The position numbers and the translations under genes were made by a program. DNA of 64,000 nt from Cognatishimia maritima (GTDB taxonomy: Bacteria > Pseudomonadota > Alphaproteobacteria > Rhodobacterales > Rhodobacteraceae): positions 310,001 through 374,000 of the forward strand of contig NZ_FQWM01000001.1 of NCBI RefSeq assembly GCF_900129685.1, given 5' to 3'. Each line of letters starts with the position of its first letter. Positions within the stretch are counted from its first letter, which is position 1. Positions 8,176-15,505 of this stretch are shown here, piece after piece. The notes below the pieces were generated by a model. The model made no database searches, had not been told where the DNA came from, and saw nothing but the letters and a program-made list of their open reading frames with translations.

Positions 8176-9015
8176 ATGAAATTCGAAGGCACGCAAAGCT
8201 ATGTGGCGACGGCTGACCTGACGACGGCAGTCAATGCTTCTGTCATGCTGGAACGCCCGCTTTTGGTGAAGGGAGAGCCGGGCACCGGCAAAACCGAGCT
8301 TGCCAAACAGTTCGCCAATGCGCTTAGGCTGCGCATGATCGAATGGAATGTGAAATCCACCACCAAGGCCCAGCAAGGCCTATACGAATATGACGCCGTC
8401 AGCCGTTTGCGTGACAGCCAGTTGGGTGATGAGCGCGTACATGACGTGGCGAACTACATCCGAAAAGGTAAACTTTGGGAAGCCTTTGATTCAGATGAGA
8501 AAGTCGTGCTTTTGATCGACGAAATCGACAAAGCGGACATCGAATTTCCCAACGACCTGTTGCAGGAACTCGATAAGATGGAGTTCCACGTCTATGAGAC
8601 CGGGGAAACCGTGCGTGCCAAGCAGCGCCCGATCATCATCATCACCTCGAACAATGAAAAAGAACTGCCTGACGCCTTTTTGCGCCGCTGCTTTTTCCAC
8701 TACATCAATTTCCCCGATGCCGAGACCATGAAAGCTATCGTCAAAGTGCATCATCCGGGCATCAAGGATCAACTTTTGACAGAGGCGCTGACCCAGTTCT
8801 ACGAAATCCGCGACACACGTGGTTTGAAGAAGAAACCGTCCACCTCTGAAGTCATCGATTGGTTAAAACTTTTGCTGGCGGAAGACCTCGCTCCCGAAGA
8901 TTTGAAGCGTGATGGGGCAAATGCATTGCCGAAACTGCATGGGGCGCTCCTGAAAAACGAACAGGATGTGCATCTGTTTGAACGTTTGGCCTTTATGGCG
9001 CGGTCCGGCCGGTGA
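8176..9015 (+). CDS. MoxR-family AAA+ ATPase
   Basis: A 279-residue AAA+ protein with Walker A GEPGTGKTE (about residues 34-42), Walker B VVLLIDEIDKAD, a sensor-1 region IIIITSNNEKELP, and an Arg finger context DAFLRRCFFHY. MoxR ATPases act as chaperones that mature or activate proteins together with a von Willebrand A partner; that partner is the CoxE-like protein at 10568. It heads a co-directional run extending to 13433, and the next gene starts at a GTG that overlaps its stop (GTGA). Confidence 0.92.
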   Translation: MKFEGTQSYVATADLTTAVNASVMLERPLLVKGEPGTGKTELAKQFANALRLRMIEWNVKSTTKAQQGLYEYDAVSRLRDSQLGDERVHDVANYIRKGKLWEAFDSDEKVVLLIDEIDKADIEFPNDLLQELDKMEFHVYETGETVRAKQRPIIIITSNNEKELPDAFLRRCFFHYINFPDAETMKAIVKVHHPGIKDQLLTEALTQFYEIRDTRGLKKKPSTSEVIDWLKLLLAEDLAPEDLKRDGANALPKLHGALLKNEQDVHLFERLAFMARSGR

Positions 9016-10394
9016 GCCGCGCGGGGCTTTGTAAAGCAGCTCTTTGGCTGGCACTGCCCCTCTGCGTGGCCTGCACTGCCCCACGGCCCGACGCAGCGCA
9101 CCCGACCCGCGCGGTTGTTGCCGACACCACGCTCCCCCCTGTCCGAGCTTTTACGCAGCCAGCACCGGTGCTGCCGTCGCGCGCCAACACCGATATCACA
9201 CGCGATTTTCTTGACCTGTCCTTTGCTTTGGAAAGTGGGCGACCGCTGCCTGTGCTGACACGGTTTGAAACCCCGATCACGGTCAAGCTTCAAGGGCGCA
9301 GTACGCCCATTTTGCGAAACGATCTGGCGCGACTGCTCATGCGGCTGCGGAACGAAGCGGCGATAGACATTCGGCAGGTCACACAAGGCCCGGCCAATAT
9401 TATCATTCAAACGGTCGCCAAAGACGACATCCGCCGCGCCCTGCCCCATGCAGCCTGTTTCGTTGTTCCTAATGTTGACTCGCTGAGTGCTTATCGCCGT
9501 GCGCGTGGTACGGTCCGCACTGACTGGGCGCAGCTACAAAAGCGCGAAAAGCTTGCGATCTTTCTGCCGTATGACACCAGCCCGCAGGATATGCGTGACT
9601 GCCTTCACGAAGAACTGGCGCAGGCCTTGGGGCCATTGAATGACCTCTACCGGCTGGAAGACAGCGTTTTCAACGATGATAACTTTCACGCGGTCTTGAC
9701 CTCATTTGATATGCTGATCCTGCGCGCGACCTATGACCCGGCACTACAGAATGGCATGTCCCGTGAACAGGTCGGAGCACGCCTGCCAACCATCCTTGCG
9801 CAGATCAATCCCGATGGAGAGCACGGTCGCACCGCGCCTCGCAGTCGAACGGATCGAGAGTGGATGAACGCCATTCAAGTCTCTGTCGGACCGGACACCA
9901 CTAACGCTCGTCGTTTAGCCGCCGCCGAAAAGGCGCTGTCGATTGCGCAGTCTCGGGGTTGGAGCGATCAGAGACGCGGGTTTAGTCATTTCATCTTGGC
10001 GCGCGCATTGCAAAACCGTGATCCCCATCTTGCCATTCGGCATTTCAGACTGGCCGATCAATATTTTCAAGCATCGGTCCCGGACGGCCCTCATCGCGCT
10101 GCGGTTGCCGGACAGTTGGCGGCTTACGCCTTGGCACAGGGGGACGCCCAAGAGGCGCTGCGCCTTGCCGATAGTCAAATAGGCAACGCAACCACCTATC
10201 AGAACGCTATCCACCTCGCGTCGCTATTGATGCTGAAATCCGAGGCGCTCGCCGCCTTGGGACAAACAGCCGCCGCTGAACTGGCGCGTCTGGACAGTCT
10301 TGGGTGGGCAAGATACGGGTTTGGCCCAGAATGGATCGTGCGGGCCAAGCAACGAGAGATCGCCTTGCTTTACCCGAAAAACAGGACAAATTAG
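9012..10394 (+). CDS. DUF2927-domain lipoprotein
   Basis: A 460-residue exported protein. The N-terminus SRAGLCKAALWLALPLCVACTAPR is a lipoprotein signal with the acylated Cys in VACTA near residue 21. The central DUF2927 region (about residues 60-260) carries a HEELAQALGPLND segment resembling a HExxxQ zinc-peptidase-like motif, so a periplasmic peptidase role is possible but unproven. The C-terminal third is helical with TPR-like character (AVAGQLAAYALAQGDAQEALRL). The GTG start overlaps the moxR stop, indicating translational coupling. I recall DUF2927 proteins between moxR and VWA genes in this lineage; the role is unknown. Confidence 0.85.
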   Translation: MSRAGLCKAALWLALPLCVACTAPRPDAAHPTRAVVADTTLPPVRAFTQPAPVLPSRANTDITRDFLDLSFALESGRPLPVLTRFETPITVKLQGRSTPILRNDLARLLMRLRNEAAIDIRQVTQGPANIIIQTVAKDDIRRALPHAACFVVPNVDSLSAYRRARGTVRTDWAQLQKREKLAIFLPYDTSPQDMRDCLHEELAQALGPLNDLYRLEDSVFNDDNFHAVLTSFDMLILRATYDPALQNGMSREQVGARLPTILAQINPDGEHGRTAPRSRTDREWMNAIQVSVGPDTTNARRLAAAEKALSIAQSRGWSDQRRGFSHFILARALQNRDPHLAIRHFRLADQYFQASVPDGPHRAAVAGQLAAYALAQGDAQEALRLADSQIGNATTYQNAIHLASLLMLKSEALAALGQTAAAELARLDSLGWARYGFGPEWIVRAKQREIALLYPKNRTN

Positions 10395-10398
10395 CGGT

Positions 10399-10563
10399 AT
10401 GTATATAATCACCGGCCTTATTGGCATCCTCCTCGGCGTTGTCTCGGCAAAGCGCCGCAATGGGAAACTCGCGGATATCCTGCACTATGGCGCGGCCTTC
10501 GGGATCGCCTTTGCCGTGCTTGGGTTCATCCTGGCGCTGATCATCGAAAAGAACTTCTACTGA
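10399..10563 (+). CDS. Small two-helix membrane protein (54 aa)
   Basis: Starts MYIITGLIGILLGVVSAKRR and continues with a second hydrophobic segment FGIAFAVLGFILALII near the C-terminus, giving two transmembrane helices joined by a short basic loop (KRRNGKLAD). It begins 4 nt after the DUF2927 stop and ends 4 nt before the VWA gene, so it is almost certainly part of the operon. A longer in-frame form would overlap the preceding gene and is not needed. No function is known; position suggests a partner of the MoxR/VWA machinery. Confidence 0.75.
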   Translation: MYIITGLIGILLGVVSAKRRNGKLADILHYGAAFGIAFAVLGFILALIIEKNFY

Positions 10564-10567
10564 GCCC

Positions 10568-11752
10568 ATGTTTCAACCGCTCTTTGAAAACCTCAGGTCC
10601 GTCGGCGTCCCAGTGAGCCTGCGGGAATACCTGAGTTTTCTGGCAGCGTTGAAAACCGGCATCGCCACCTATGACACCGAGGTCTTTTATTACCTCGCCC
10701 GCACAGCGATGGTGAAAGACGAACGCAACCTCGACAAATTTGACCGCGCCTTTGCCGCGACTTTTGAAGGGATCGAAAGCATCACGGCGCAGGATGTCCT
10801 GAATGCGGTCGACATCCCCGAGGACTGGCTGCGCAAGATGGCGGAAAAGCATCTTAGCCCCGAGGAAATGGCCGAAATCGAAGCCATGGGCGGATTTGAT
10901 AAATTGATGGAGACCTTAAAAGAGCGGCTGAAAGAACTGGAAGGCCGGCACCAAGGCGGCAACAAATGGATTGGCACAGCAGGCACCAGCCCTTTCGGTG
11001 CCTATGGCTACAACCCCGAAGGCGTGCGGATTGGCCAAAATGGCAGCCGTCATCAACGCGCCGTCAAAGTCTGGGACAAACGTGAATTTCGCAATCTGGA
11101 TGACAGTGTTGAACTCGGCACCCGCAATATCAAGGTGGCCCTGAAACGCCTGCGTCGCTGGGCGCGCGATGGTGCATCCGAAGAGTTGGATCTGGACGGG
11201 ACCATCCGTTCGACCGCGGAACACGGCTACCTCGATGTGAAAACCCGACCCGAAAAACGCAATGCTGTGAAGGTTCTGCTGTTTCTGGATGTCGGCGGTT
11301 CTATGGACCCACATATCAAAGTGGTTGAAGAACTGTTTTCCGCCGCGCGGGCAGAGTTCAAACACCTCGAATATTTCTATTTCCACAACTGTCTTTACGA
11401 AGGTGTCTGGCGCGACAACGCCCGGCGCTGGAACGATCAGACACTAACCTGGGACGTTCTGCGCACCTACGGCACTGACTACAAATGCATCTTTGTTGGC
11501 GATGCTTCGATGTCTCCATATGAGATCGCCTATGCCGGTGGGGCGAATGAGCATTGGAACCAGGAGCCAGGTCAGACATGGCTGGAGCGGGCGCGTGAAC
11601 AGTGGCTGGACAATCTGTGGATCAACCCGGTTCCGCAAGCCCATTGGGACTACACCCATTCGATCAGCATGATCCGCGACATATTCGAAGACCGCATGGT
11701 GCCCATGACCTTGTCTGGTTTAGACGACGGAATGCAGATACTTTTGCGTTAA
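10568..11752 (+). CDS. CoxE-like VWA-domain protein
   Basis: A 394-residue cytosolic protein of the VWA/CoxE family, the usual partner of MoxR ATPases. The N-terminal half is helical (LKTGIATYDTEVFYYLARTA), followed by GNKWIGTAGTSPFGAYGYNPEG. The VWA domain begins near residue 235 with the metal-site variant VLLFLDVGGSMD, a DxGxS rather than DxSxS; this form is, as I recall, normal for the subfamily. CIFVGDASMSPYEI forms a later part of the domain. It likely acts with the 8176 ATPase on an envelope or metal-cofactor target that the sequence does not reveal. Confidence 0.88.
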   Translation: MFQPLFENLRSVGVPVSLREYLSFLAALKTGIATYDTEVFYYLARTAMVKDERNLDKFDRAFAATFEGIESITAQDVLNAVDIPEDWLRKMAEKHLSPEEMAEIEAMGGFDKLMETLKERLKELEGRHQGGNKWIGTAGTSPFGAYGYNPEGVRIGQNGSRHQRAVKVWDKREFRNLDDSVELGTRNIKVALKRLRRWARDGASEELDLDGTIRSTAEHGYLDVKTRPEKRNAVKVLLFLDVGGSMDPHIKVVEELFSAARAEFKHLEYFYFHNCLYEGVWRDNARRWNDQTLTWDVLRTYGTDYKCIFVGDASMSPYEIAYAGGANEHWNQEPGQTWLERAREQWLDNLWINPVPQAHWDYTHSISMIRDIFEDRMVPMTLSGLDDGMQILLR

Positions 11753-11779
11753 ACGTCTGAGCGCAAATACGAGGCCACG

Positions 11780-12109
11780 ATGCGAGCGATCTTAAAACGA
11801 CACCCGATAGCAAGCGCCGGATTTCTATTGGCCGTGGCGGCAACGCTGTTCTTTGCCGTCAAATTGATTGCAGACACCGTTTATTGGGCGGACCCTGCCC
11901 ATCGTCAGCAAGCCGCTGAAGAATGGATGACGCCTGCTTACATCGCGCGATCATGGGACGTTGATCGGCAGGCTCTTGCACGTCACCTTGACATCTCTAG
12001 GTCCGATTTCAATGGGCGCCCCACGCTGAAACGGATCGCTCAGAAACATGGCGTGCCGGTTGAGGAAGTCATCAACGACGTTAACAGATACCTCGGTCTG
12101 CCCCAATGA
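11780..12109 (+). CDS. Hypothetical membrane-anchored protein (109 aa)
   Basis: One N-terminal transmembrane helix (about residues 11-32, SAGFLLAVAATLFFAVKLIA), then a soluble C-terminal region. The second half (DVDRQALARHLDISRSDFNGRPTL and IAQKHGVPVEEVINDVNRYL) looks like a small helical, DNA-binding-like or adaptor fold, but no family is recognised. GAGG lies 5 nt before the ATG. Its stop overlaps the start of the DedA gene (ATGA), so the two are coupled. Confidence 0.75.
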   Translation: MRAILKRHPIASAGFLLAVAATLFFAVKLIADTVYWADPAHRQQAAEEWMTPAYIARSWDVDRQALARHLDISRSDFNGRPTLKRIAQKHGVPVEEVINDVNRYLGLPQ

Positions 12110-12714
12110 TCGAAGCGCTGACGATATATTTGGCAGACTACGGTGCTCTGACTTTGTTTTTTGTAACATTCGCCAGTTGCCTTGCCATGCCTGTTCCATC
12201 TTCTCTTTTGATGCTGACCAGCGGTGCCTTTGTCGCAACCGGCGATCTGAGCCTAGGCAACGTGGTCATCGCCGCACTCAGCGGCGCGGTGCTTGGAGAC
12301 ATATGTGGATTTCTGCTTGGCCATCGGTTGCAGACGCACGTAAACGACTTTGCCGAGCGCAGCCAAAAGCGACAAGCCCTGTTGCGCCGCGCTGGCGACA
12401 TTCTTGATCAGCGCGGGATGATCGGTGTCTACCTCAGCCGGTGGCTTTTCTCTCCGCTTGGACCCTATGTCAATTTCGTCGCCGGGGCGACCGGCATGCA
12501 CCCGCTGCGCTTCGTGATCGCAGGTGCGCTGGGTGAAGCCACATGGGTCTGCCTCTACATTGGATTGGGCTTTCTGTTCGCAGGCAATCTTTCGATGGCT
12601 GCGGAACTTGCCAGTGATACAATCGGGCTTCTGGCGGCAGTCTTTGTCATGCTTGGCACCGGAGCGTGGATTCTGCACAACCGTCGTAAACTTCATGCCA
12701 CTCAGCGTGGTTGA
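12106..12714 (+). CDS. DedA-family membrane protein
   Basis: A 202-residue polytopic inner-membrane protein of the DedA/SNARE-associated (VTT) family, members of which act as lipid (undecaprenyl-phosphate or phospholipid) flippases. The re-entrant loop region is visible as FASCLAMPVPSSLLMLTSGAF, followed by GDICGFLLGHRL and the Arg-containing YLSRWLFSPLGPYVNFVAG, which corresponds to the conserved [FL]xRxxP-type motif. The start overlaps the preceding stop. Confidence 0.85.
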   Translation: MIEALTIYLADYGALTLFFVTFASCLAMPVPSSLLMLTSGAFVATGDLSLGNVVIAALSGAVLGDICGFLLGHRLQTHVNDFAERSQKRQALLRRAGDILDQRGMIGVYLSRWLFSPLGPYVNFVAGATGMHPLRFVIAGALGEATWVCLYIGLGFLFAGNLSMAAELASDTIGLLAAVFVMLGTGAWILHNRRKLHATQRG

Positions 12715-12746
12715 TCCACCATGCACCGCGCCCCATATTCAATAAG

Positions 12747-13433
12747 ATGCTAAAGTTCGCCCCTATTCTCCTCGCGATCCTCTATGCCCTCGCCATGTAT
12801 CGGTTTAGCGCATGGCGCACCGCGCGCATGTTGGATCAGCAATCCACGGAATTGGCCGATCCTGCCCTAAAGCAACTGATTGACCGTATGGCCGCTGCGT
12901 TGGAGCTGCCACGTATCAAGGTGCATATCTATGAAATCGACCCGGTAAACGGCTTGGCCGCGCCAGATGGGCGGATTTTCATCACGCGCGGGTTTTACCG
13001 CAAATACGCCAATGGGGAGGTCAGCAAAGAAGAACTCGCCAGCGTGATCGCGCATGAATTGGGGCATGTTGCCTTGGGCCATTCGCGCCGCCGGATGATC
13101 GATTTTTCGGGCCAAAACGCCCTGCGCACGGCACTGGCCATGGTTCTGACCCGGTTTATTCCTTTTATTGGTGTCTGGATTGCGAACGCGCTGACCACGC
13201 TTCTGGCCGCGCGGCTCTCGCGCGGTGATGAATATGAGGCGGATGAATATGCGGCAGCCTTGCTGACCAAGGCTGGTATCGGTACGGACCCGCAAAAATC
13301 TTTGTTCCTGAAACTCGAAGAACTCACCGCCAACCGCGCGGGTGCCATACCCGCATGGATGATGAGTCACCCCAAGACCGATGAACGCATCAAAGCCATC
13401 GAAGCGCTGGAAGCAAAATGGGGAACAGCGTAG
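12747..13433 (+). CDS. M48-family membrane metalloprotease
   Basis: A 228-residue zinc metallopeptidase with one N-terminal membrane helix (MLKFAPILLAILYALAMYRF). The catalytic HExxH is H103-E104-L-G-H107 in SVIAHELGHVALGH, and the third ligand lies in SRGDEYEADEYAA. A second hydrophobic segment (LAMVLTRFIPFIGVWIANAL) follows the active site as in Ste24/HtpX/LoiP relatives. It probably degrades misfolded envelope proteins. I start at the ATG at 12747 because the protein then matches relatives; the upstream TTG at 12711 adds 12 unrelated residues. Confidence 0.88.
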   Translation: MLKFAPILLAILYALAMYRFSAWRTARMLDQQSTELADPALKQLIDRMAAALELPRIKVHIYEIDPVNGLAAPDGRIFITRGFYRKYANGEVSKEELASVIAHELGHVALGHSRRRMIDFSGQNALRTALAMVLTRFIPFIGVWIANALTTLLAARLSRGDEYEADEYAAALLTKAGIGTDPQKSLFLKLEELTANRAGAIPAWMMSHPKTDERIKAIEALEAKWGTA

Positions 13434-13470
13434 TCAATCGGTAGGCCGTGCTTCCGCCCGGGATATGTTC

Positions 13471-14010
13471 TTATCCCAAAGCCTTCGCCAAACGCGGCAA
13501 CCGGGCTTTTTTCAGCAAAGGTCGCATCTGCCAGTCCTTGCCAGACAGACGACAGGCTTCTTCACGGACCGACTCCGCGACCATTGCGACAATGTCTGGA
13601 TTGCTTAACCATATGCTGTGCAAAAACCCGTCCGGTTCCAGTCGATCCAAGCCTTCCTCTGCCAATATATGCTTTGGAAAATCTTTGGCATTCAACGTTA
13701 CAATCGCATCCGCATGCCCATCGACCGCCGCTGCAAGAACGTGAATATCTGCCGCGTCAGGCAGATAGAGCCGAGCTTCTGTGCCGGGGCGATAGGTCAC
13801 AACAGCTTTCGGCCACGCAGCCTTGGTCAAAGCAATTTCACCGCGTGCTTGTGCTTCGCCTGTGGGGCCGATCTTTCGCGCAGCCCGCGCCCATTCTTCC
13901 AGAATACGATCAGACCACAGCGGTTCAAAAACACCAGCCTTAGCGACACCCAGTAGAACCTCCCGCATAACGGTTGGGTAAATCACGCAGGTATCAAGCA
14001 AAAGCTTCAT
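13471..14010 (-). CDS. PIN-domain RNase-like protein (VapC-like)
   Basis: A 179-residue PIN-domain protein of the kind I know as the RSP_2648 family in Rhodobacterales. The first metal-binding Asp is in MKLLLDTCVIYP, and later acidic residues are in LPDAADIHVLAAAV and ADAIVTLNAKDFP. PIN domains are Mg-dependent endoribonucleases. It is longer than a typical VapC toxin and has no antitoxin gene beside it; instead its ATG overlaps the stop of the upstream rRNA-methyltransferase-like gene by 4 nt. That favours an RNA-processing role over an addiction module, but this is inference. Confidence 0.82.
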   Translation of the reverse strand: MKLLLDTCVIYPTVMREVLLGVAKAGVFEPLWSDRILEEWARAARKIGPTGEAQARGEIALTKAAWPKAVVTYRPGTEARLYLPDAADIHVLAAAVDGHADAIVTLNAKDFPKHILAEEGLDRLEPDGFLHSIWLSNPDIVAMVAESVREEACRLSGKDWQMRPLLKKARLPRLAKALG

Positions 14011-15197
14011 AGGCGGAAGAACAGTGCTTTTAGATAGCCACTTTCGGCAAGCTGCGGCATCAGCGGATGGTCAGGGCCTGCAAATCCTGTGTGGATCAAT
14101 TGTCCCCGACGCCCGGCGCGGCCAATTCCGCGCGCAGACGCGTTTCGGAAAAGCGAGAGTTCTGCAGCATGAGAGCAGGAACACAGCCCCAAATACCCAC
14201 CTTCGGCCACCAAAGGGGCCGCCAAGCGAGCCACGCGTTCATACGCCCGCAGCCCTTTTTCCAGCGCGGGTTTGTTTGGCGCAAATGCAGGCGGATCGCA
14301 AATCACCACGTCAAACTGCGCGCCTTCCTCTGCCAGCGCCTCTAGCACCGCAAAAGCGTCTCCCTTGCGGGTGGTGAACCGGTCCGTCACACCTGCGGCT
14401 TCGGCGCCTTTTTGCGCCAGATCCAAAGCTGCCGCAGACCCATCAACCGCCATTGCTGACGCTGCTCCACCTGCCAAAGCGGCCAGAGAAAAGCCGCCGA
14501 CATGCGAGAAAACATCAAGCACCCGCGCGCCTTTGGAAAGCTGCGCGGCAAACCCATGATTGGGGCGTTGATCAAAGAACAACCCGGTTTTCTGCCCGCC
14601 GGTCAGGTCCGCCATATAGGTTGCACCATTCATCAGAACCGGCAGCGGAGCGTCCGGCGCTTGGCCAAGAAGCACTGCGTTTTCTTCGTCCAGCCCCTCA
14701 AGGCTCCGGGCACGACCACTGGCGTTTTTCAGGATGTTACGCACCCCCGTCACATAGGCCAAAGCCTCTGTCAAAGGCTCAATCCGATCATCGGCCCAGG
14801 CGGCATTGGGCTGCACGACGCAGGTGTCACCAAAGCGGTCAATCACCACGCCGGGTAGTCCATCCGCTTCGGCATGCACAAGGCGATAGAAAGGCTGGTC
14901 ATAAAGCCGCTCTCGCATTGCCAAAGCTTTGGCTAGCCGCGCCTCAAACCACGCCTGATCAATCTGTGCATCGACCTGCTGATCCAGCATCCGGCACATG
15001 ATTTTGCTGTTTGGGTTCACAGTGACCACGCCCATCGGGCGGCGCTCTGCATCTTCCAGAACCGCAAGCGTGCCCGGAGCAAGTTTCTTGGTCCGGCGAT
15101 CGGTCACCATTTCATTATCATAGACCCAAGGGAACCCATGGCGAATGGCGCGCGCGTTGGCTTTTGGTTTCAGGCGAACAAGAGGAAGATCAGTCAT
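14007..15197 (-). CDS. RlmI-like 23S rRNA (cytosine) methyltransferase
   Basis: A 396-residue class I SAM-dependent methyltransferase of the RlmI/RlmK type. The N-terminal PUA domain (LVRLKPKANARAIRHGFPWVYDNEM) binds RNA. The SAM site is VLDVFSHVGGFSLAALAGG near residue 220. The nucleobase-flipping/catalytic motif is DVVICDPPAFAPNK near residue 300, followed by Cys-containing YLGLCSCSHA. It presumably makes a 5-methylcytosine in 23S rRNA. The start is supported by AGGAGG 5 nt upstream. It belongs to the minus-strand operon glnE-hypothetical-methyltransferase-PIN. Confidence 0.88.
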   Translation of the reverse strand: MTDLPLVRLKPKANARAIRHGFPWVYDNEMVTDRRTKKLAPGTLAVLEDAERRPMGVVTVNPNSKIMCRMLDQQVDAQIDQAWFEARLAKALAMRERLYDQPFYRLVHAEADGLPGVVIDRFGDTCVVQPNAAWADDRIEPLTEALAYVTGVRNILKNASGRARSLEGLDEENAVLLGQAPDAPLPVLMNGATYMADLTGGQKTGLFFDQRPNHGFAAQLSKGARVLDVFSHVGGFSLAALAGGAASAMAVDGSAAALDLAQKGAEAAGVTDRFTTRKGDAFAVLEALAEEGAQFDVVICDPPAFAPNKPALEKGLRAYERVARLAAPLVAEGGYLGLCSCSHAAELSLFRNASARGIGRAGRRGQLIHTGFAGPDHPLMPQLAESGYLKALFFRL

Positions 15198-15235
15198 GCC
15201 GACCTCCTACAGCCATCCCCCCAAAGAGGAAAGCC

Positions 15236-15502
15236 TTAACCTTTGCGACGGCGGCCCCCGCGCCGACGTCCTTCTGCCCCGACCGTGGCTTGAACAGAGC
15301 CTTCGCGCAGCACCTCAGTCATTGGATGCTCTGGATGGTCCACTTCGTATTGCTGCAACAGCTGCCCAATCACCTCTGCCGTTGCCTCGATATCGCGGCC
15401 CAAGGCCCAATCCAGAAAGATCGATCGGCATTGCCCTAAATCGATCCCCTCGATGCGGTAGGCTTCGCGGATCAAGCCGCGCGGATCAAGTGTCTGCCCC
15501 AT
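15236..15502 (-). CDS. Conserved hypothetical protein (88 aa)
   Basis: A small soluble protein: helical core (DPRGLIREAYRIEGIDLGQCRSIFLDWALG, quoted here only as positions 5-34) and a highly basic tail of GRRRGGRRRKG at residues 78-88 that could bind nucleic acid. It starts 3 nt after the glnE stop with an AAAGG site inside the glnE 3' end, and its stop lies 38 nt before the methyltransferase start. I recall uncharacterised Rhodobacterales proteins of this type but no function. Confidence 0.72.
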   Translation of the reverse strand: MGQTLDPRGLIREAYRIEGIDLGQCRSIFLDWALGRDIEATAEVIGQLLQQYEVDHPEHPMTEVLREGSVQATVGAEGRRRGGRRRKG

Positions 15503-15505
15503 AGG

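Noticed and set aside
13471-14010. PIN gene as a VapBC toxin-antitoxin locus
   Set aside because: No antitoxin-sized gene adjoins it; the upstream partner is an rRNA methyltransferase.
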